Shown piece by piece: positions 61,560 through 64,000 of a DNA stretch of 64,000 nucleotides; within the stretch, counting starts at the first letter, position 1, and each line of letters opens with the position of its first letter. The notes under the pieces are model-generated. The model saw only the letters and a program-made list of their open reading frames with translations, was not told the DNA's origin and made no database searches. The DNA is from JANYJZ01 sp964523395 (GTDB taxonomy: Bacteria > Bacteroidota > Ignavibacteria > UBA10030 > SZUA-254): the NCBI GenBank assembly GCA_964523395.1, contig CAZFXS010000004.1, positions 186,001 through 250,000 of the forward strand. The letters are read 5' to 3'. The translations under genes were made by a program, and so were the position numbers.

Positions 61560-61980
61560 AGACTTTATATAATCGATTAAGTCTAATAAAATCAGAATCT
61601 TACAGAGAGAAATGCTAACTATTCAACAAGTTGTCAACAACTATGTGAACAACGGTAAATTCTATTAAATATGCAATAAAAACCTTAAAGTTATGTTAAA
61701 GAATCCTGAAAATGCAACATGCAATAAGACCTACTGTTGACAATAGTTATTAACAATTGACTTTAAGTAAAAACACCTCAAAACAAACCAAGAAGATATA
61801 AAAGATCGCTATATTGAAGTTATCAACACCTTATTAACAACAAAAATACCCAGCCCCGAGGTTGTGAATAATACAAAGTTTTTATGCGGATGGCAAGGGA
61901 AATCGTGGTTAATGTCTTTTTATTGGTTTGGTTTTATTTAGTCATTTGTTTATATTGGTACGCTTTTAACAATAGAGAGC
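61560..61980. other. Probable chromosomal origin (oriC) with DnaA-box cluster
   Basis: Upstream of dnaA, 9-mers like the DnaA box TTATNCACA occur at 61631-61639 (TTGTCAACA), 61644-61652 (TGTGAACAA), 61735-61743 (TGTTGACAA), 61747-61755 (TTATTAACA), 61820-61828 (TTATCAACA), 61831-61839 (TTATTAACA) and 61863-61871 (TGTGAATAA, a full match in reverse). Both orientations are present and the region is AT-rich. It lies between dnaA and the divergent rpmH operon, the usual site of oriC. Confidence 0.65.
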
Positions 61981-61991
61981 TATCATTAAAG

Positions 61992-62020
61992 AGGATTGTC
62001 CCTACAATCCTTTTTTATTT
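61992..62020 (+). terminator. Terminator-like hairpin upstream of rpmH
   Basis: AGGATTGT and ACAATCCT pair across a CCCT loop and are followed by TTTTTTATTT, the form of a rho-independent terminator on the plus strand. It ends about 37 nt before rpmH, in a gap with no upstream plus-strand gene, so it may be an attenuator or end a small RNA. Confidence 0.6.
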
Positions 62021-62056
62021 CGATGTGCGTAATAATATTTTGATTGGAGATGAAGT

Positions 62057-62203
62057 ATGAAACGGACGTTTCAGCCGAGCAACAGAAAACGAAAGAACAA
62101 GCATGGGTTCCGTGAGCGGATGAAATCAAAAGACGGAAGAAAGGTTTTGTCGCGACGTCGGGCAAGAGGAAGAAAAAAGCTTACCGTTAGTGACGAAAAG
62201 TAA
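62057..62203 (+). CDS. rpmH: Ribosomal protein bL34
   Basis: The 48-residue reading frame MKRTFQPSNRKRKNKHGFRE, continuing RMKSKDGRKVLSRRRARGRK, is the classical L34 sequence with a short acidic tail (SDEK). It follows GGAGATGAAGT. It is the first gene of the origin-proximal plus-strand unit with rnpA, yidD and yidC. Confidence 0.97.
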   Translation: MKRTFQPSNRKRKNKHGFRERMKSKDGRKVLSRRRARGRKKLTVSDEK

Positions 62204-62220
62204 TTTAGTAATAATTTTCT

Positions 62221-62622
62221 TTGATTGTGCGCCATACTCTTAAAAAGCGGGAAATTTTAAGAGGGAAAACAAAGTTTGATATACTTTTTGACCGCGGCAA
62301 AAGAATACAAGGCAAAGTTTCCAAATGTTTGGTGTTATTTCAACCTGTTGATGTCGGAAATGTACCGACAGTGACAGTCGCGTTTGTTGCACCACGGACA
62401 GTAAAGCGGGCGGTAGATCGCATCCGGGTCAAGCGGCTGCTTCGGGAAGCATACCGAAAAAACAAATACGAATTACTGCAGCACCAATCTCACAAAAGTA
62501 TTATGTTGCTTTTTATGTTTTCACAGAGAGCGACATCGCAACACGACCTCCCGTCTTACAACGATATAGAAAGTGACATGAAATTTTTTTTACACACCGT
62601 TCGCGAAAAGTCACACACCTGA
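62221..62622 (+). CDS. rnpA: Ribonuclease P protein component
   Basis: The 133-residue protein has the RnpA signature RVKRLLREAYRKNK and a preceding VTVAFVAPRTVKRAVDRIRV. It binds RNase P RNA and helps mature tRNA 5' ends. The start is uncertain: TTG at 62221 or GTG at 62227 both fit (then LKKREILRGKTKF), no ATG or clear ribosome-binding site is present. It follows rpmH by 17 nt. Confidence 0.92.
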   Translation: MIVRHTLKKREILRGKTKFDILFDRGKRIQGKVSKCLVLFQPVDVGNVPTVTVAFVAPRTVKRAVDRIRVKRLLREAYRKNKYELLQHQSHKSIMLLFMFSQRATSQHDLPSYNDIESDMKFFLHTVREKSHT

Positions 62623-62628
62623 ATATTC

Positions 62629-62832
62629 ATGCTGATTTTTCTTATCCGGATATACCAGAGAGTAATTTCGCCATTGCTTCCCCCGCACACATGCAGATTT
62701 TATCCCACGTGCTCTCATTACGCAATTGATGCCATAGAGCGTTACGGAAATTTCAAAGGGTTAACACTCTTTTTCAAGAGAATTTTGCGTTGCCACCCCC
62801 TTCACCCCGGGGGATATGATCCAATTCCATAA
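62629..62832 (+). CDS. yidD: Membrane protein insertion efficiency factor YidD
   Basis: The 67-residue protein has the family hallmark YPTCSHYAIDAIERYG and ends LRCHPLHPGGYDPIP, with three Cys. It is thought to help YidC-dependent insertion. It lies 6 nt after rnpA and 38 nt before yidC in the conserved order. Confidence 0.94.
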   Translation: MLIFLIRIYQRVISPLLPPHTCRFYPTCSHYAIDAIERYGNFKGLTLFFKRILRCHPLHPGGYDPIP

Positions 62833-62870
62833 CGGCAACAGCCAGTAATTTATTATGTTCAGAGGATAGT

Positions 62871-64000
62871 ATGGATCGGAATACGATTATAGGATTTACA
62901 CTCATTGCATTAGTATTGATGGTCTGGATGTGGATGAACGCTCCCCCACCTTCGAAAAACATGCCTACAAGTGACTCATTAGCCACAAAGACCCATCTTA
63001 AAGAAGATTCCACTCGGTCTGCGCAACACGTACGCCCGGAAAGTTTGGTAGCCAATACTCCAACCGATACACTTGGAAAATACTTTTCATCGTTGGCCGA
63101 CGGCGAACAGAAACATATTTCCATTGAAACCGATTTATTTCGTGGTGTACTTTCAACTAAAGGAGGAGGAATACAATCCTGGGAGCTAAAGAAATTTTTG
63201 ACATGGGATCAGTATCCGGTTAATTTCTTAAATAATGGAAAAGCGGGGGACTTCAGCCTTCTCTTCTATTCTCAGGATGGAAAGTTAATCAACACGAAAA
63301 ACTTGATCTTTTCGTCTATTGTTTCAGATAAACAGAACATCAGAATCAGCGGAAATGATTCCGTGAAAGTCGAATTTGTTCTTAACGTTTCAAACCAGTC
63401 GAGAATTGTCAAGACCTTTACCTTCCGCGCTGACAAATATGAATTTGATGTCAGTTATCGGTTTGAGGGTATGCAAAACATTATTTCAAATTTTGAATAT
63501 CAGGTTGTATGGGAATCTGGTTTACGGTACTTTGAACACAATAGCATCGATGAATCGAACCACGCGAAATCCGCGGCGTACGCCGGCGGAGAGTTGACAA
63601 CAGTTGATGCTGTTGATTTTGAAGTTCCGGTCCATCAGACGATATCGGGAAGAGTTACCTGGGTTGCGATGCGGAATAAATATTTTGCCATTACAATTAT
63701 CCCGAGGGAAAAAGAAAGTCGCGGCGCTGAACTTGATGGTAATAAATATCACAGACCGGATAAAGGCGCCGAGGAACAGTATACCGTCGGATTGAAGATG
63801 CCGTTCCAGAGTCGACCCGTTGAGACTGACAGGTTCACGGTCTATATGGGTCCGCTAGACTTTGATATCATCAAGGGGTTCAACCTTGATCTCGACAAGA
63901 TTATGAGCCTTGGATTTGAATGGGTAATCAGGCCCATTTCTGAATACATAATCCTTCCGCTGTTTAAATTTCTTCACCTGTTCATCCCGAATTTCGGATT
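62871..64000 (+). CDS. yidC: Membrane protein insertase YidC (5' part; runs off the window)
   Basis: From ATG 62871 (after AGAGGA) an open frame reaches the window edge, about 376 residues. It begins with the first membrane helix (TIIGFTLIALVLMVWMWM). A linker and the periplasmic beta-rich domain follow (FRGVLSTKGGGIQSWELKKF, FTFRADKYEFDVSYRF, VTWVAMRNKYFAITI, FTVYMGPLDFDII). The last visible part (LGFEWVIRPISEYIILPLFK) starts the conserved insertase core. The remaining helices lie outside the window. It inserts and folds inner-membrane proteins with or without SecYEG. Confidence 0.95.
   Translation, partial: MDRNTIIGFTLIALVLMVWMWMNAPPPSKNMPTSDSLATKTHLKEDSTRSAQHVRPESLVANTPTDTLGKYFSSLADGEQKHISIETDLFRGVLSTKGGGIQSWELKKFLTWDQYPVNFLNNGKAGDFSLLFYSQDGKLINTKNLIFSSIVSDKQNIRISGNDSVKVEFVLNVSNQSRIVKTFTFRADKYEFDVSYRFEGMQNIISNFEYQVVWESGLRYFEHNSIDESNHAKSAAYAGGELTTVDAVDFEVPVHQTISGRVTWVAMRNKYFAITIIPREKESRGAELDGNKYHRPDKGAEEQYTVGLKMPFQSRPVETDRFTVYMGPLDFDIIKGFNLDLDKIMSLGFEWVIRPISEYIILPLFKFLHLFIPNFG

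Overview
The window looks like the replication-origin region of a member of the Bacteroidota/Chlorobiota superphylum, most likely an Ignavibacteria- or Kapabacteria-type bacterium. Several secreted proteins end in type IX secretion (T9SS) type A sorting domains with the NYPNPFNP signature. There are many lipoproteins and TPR proteins, a TonB-dependent receptor and a PorV-like barrel. The right end has the classical origin order: gyrA, gyrB, DUF721/DciA-like, recF, dnaN and dnaA on the minus strand, then rpmH, rnpA, yidD and yidC on the plus strand. The species cannot be named from sequence alone.

Layout. 1-1172 (minus): a partial TylF-like O-methyltransferase and an RDD membrane protein. 1358-10618 (plus): a truncated receiver, three tandem paralogous Asp-box beta-propeller proteins with T9SS tails, and a PQQ-like propeller protein. 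10680-13742 (minus): a trans-sulfuration PLP enzyme, a decayed small gene between inverted octamer arrays, a short-chain dehydrogenase and a family-5 uracil-DNA glycosylase. 13903-24435 (mixed): SGNH hydrolase, small membrane protein, outer-membrane protein, membrane-linked AraC regulator, serine hydrolase, MBL-rhodanese protein, a TPR/secreted-protein pair and a metallophosphoesterase. 24447-35156 is one 10.7-kb run of minus-strand envelope genes: TPR lipoprotein, DUF4292 lipoprotein, EnvC-like protein, a CHASE2 membrane sensor fused to a sigma-54 activator AAA+ domain, a lipoprotein, a PorV-like/transglutaminase fusion and a FecR-like protein.

35293-39838 (plus) carries two paralogous Ig-like lipoproteins with near-identical promoters and leaders, a DUF1905 protein between them and a CpoB/YbgF-like protein. 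39937-46437 (minus) carries a T9SS choice-of-anchor-B protein, a lipoprotein, adenosine deaminase and histidine ammonia-lyase. 46566-51718 (plus) carries a receiver-kinase, a TonB-dependent receptor and an SGNH lipoprotein. 51775-61515 is the gyrase/replication block, in which a two-gene nucleotidyltransferase module has been inserted between gyrB and gyrA. DnaA-box-like 9-mers crowd 61560-61980, the likely oriC.

The most interesting things are: the gyrB-[65 aa + NTase]-gyrA insertion; the CHASE2-sigma-54 activator co-transcribed with cell-wall genes; the barrel/transglutaminase fusion; and short arrays of about four 7- or 8-bp units that have become part of coding sequences (three T9SS tails, the SDR and the glycosylase C-terminus) or flank a decayed gene. 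No CRISPR array, rRNA, tRNA or complete insertion sequence was seen. No similarity search could be run, so product names rest on motifs and remembered family features.
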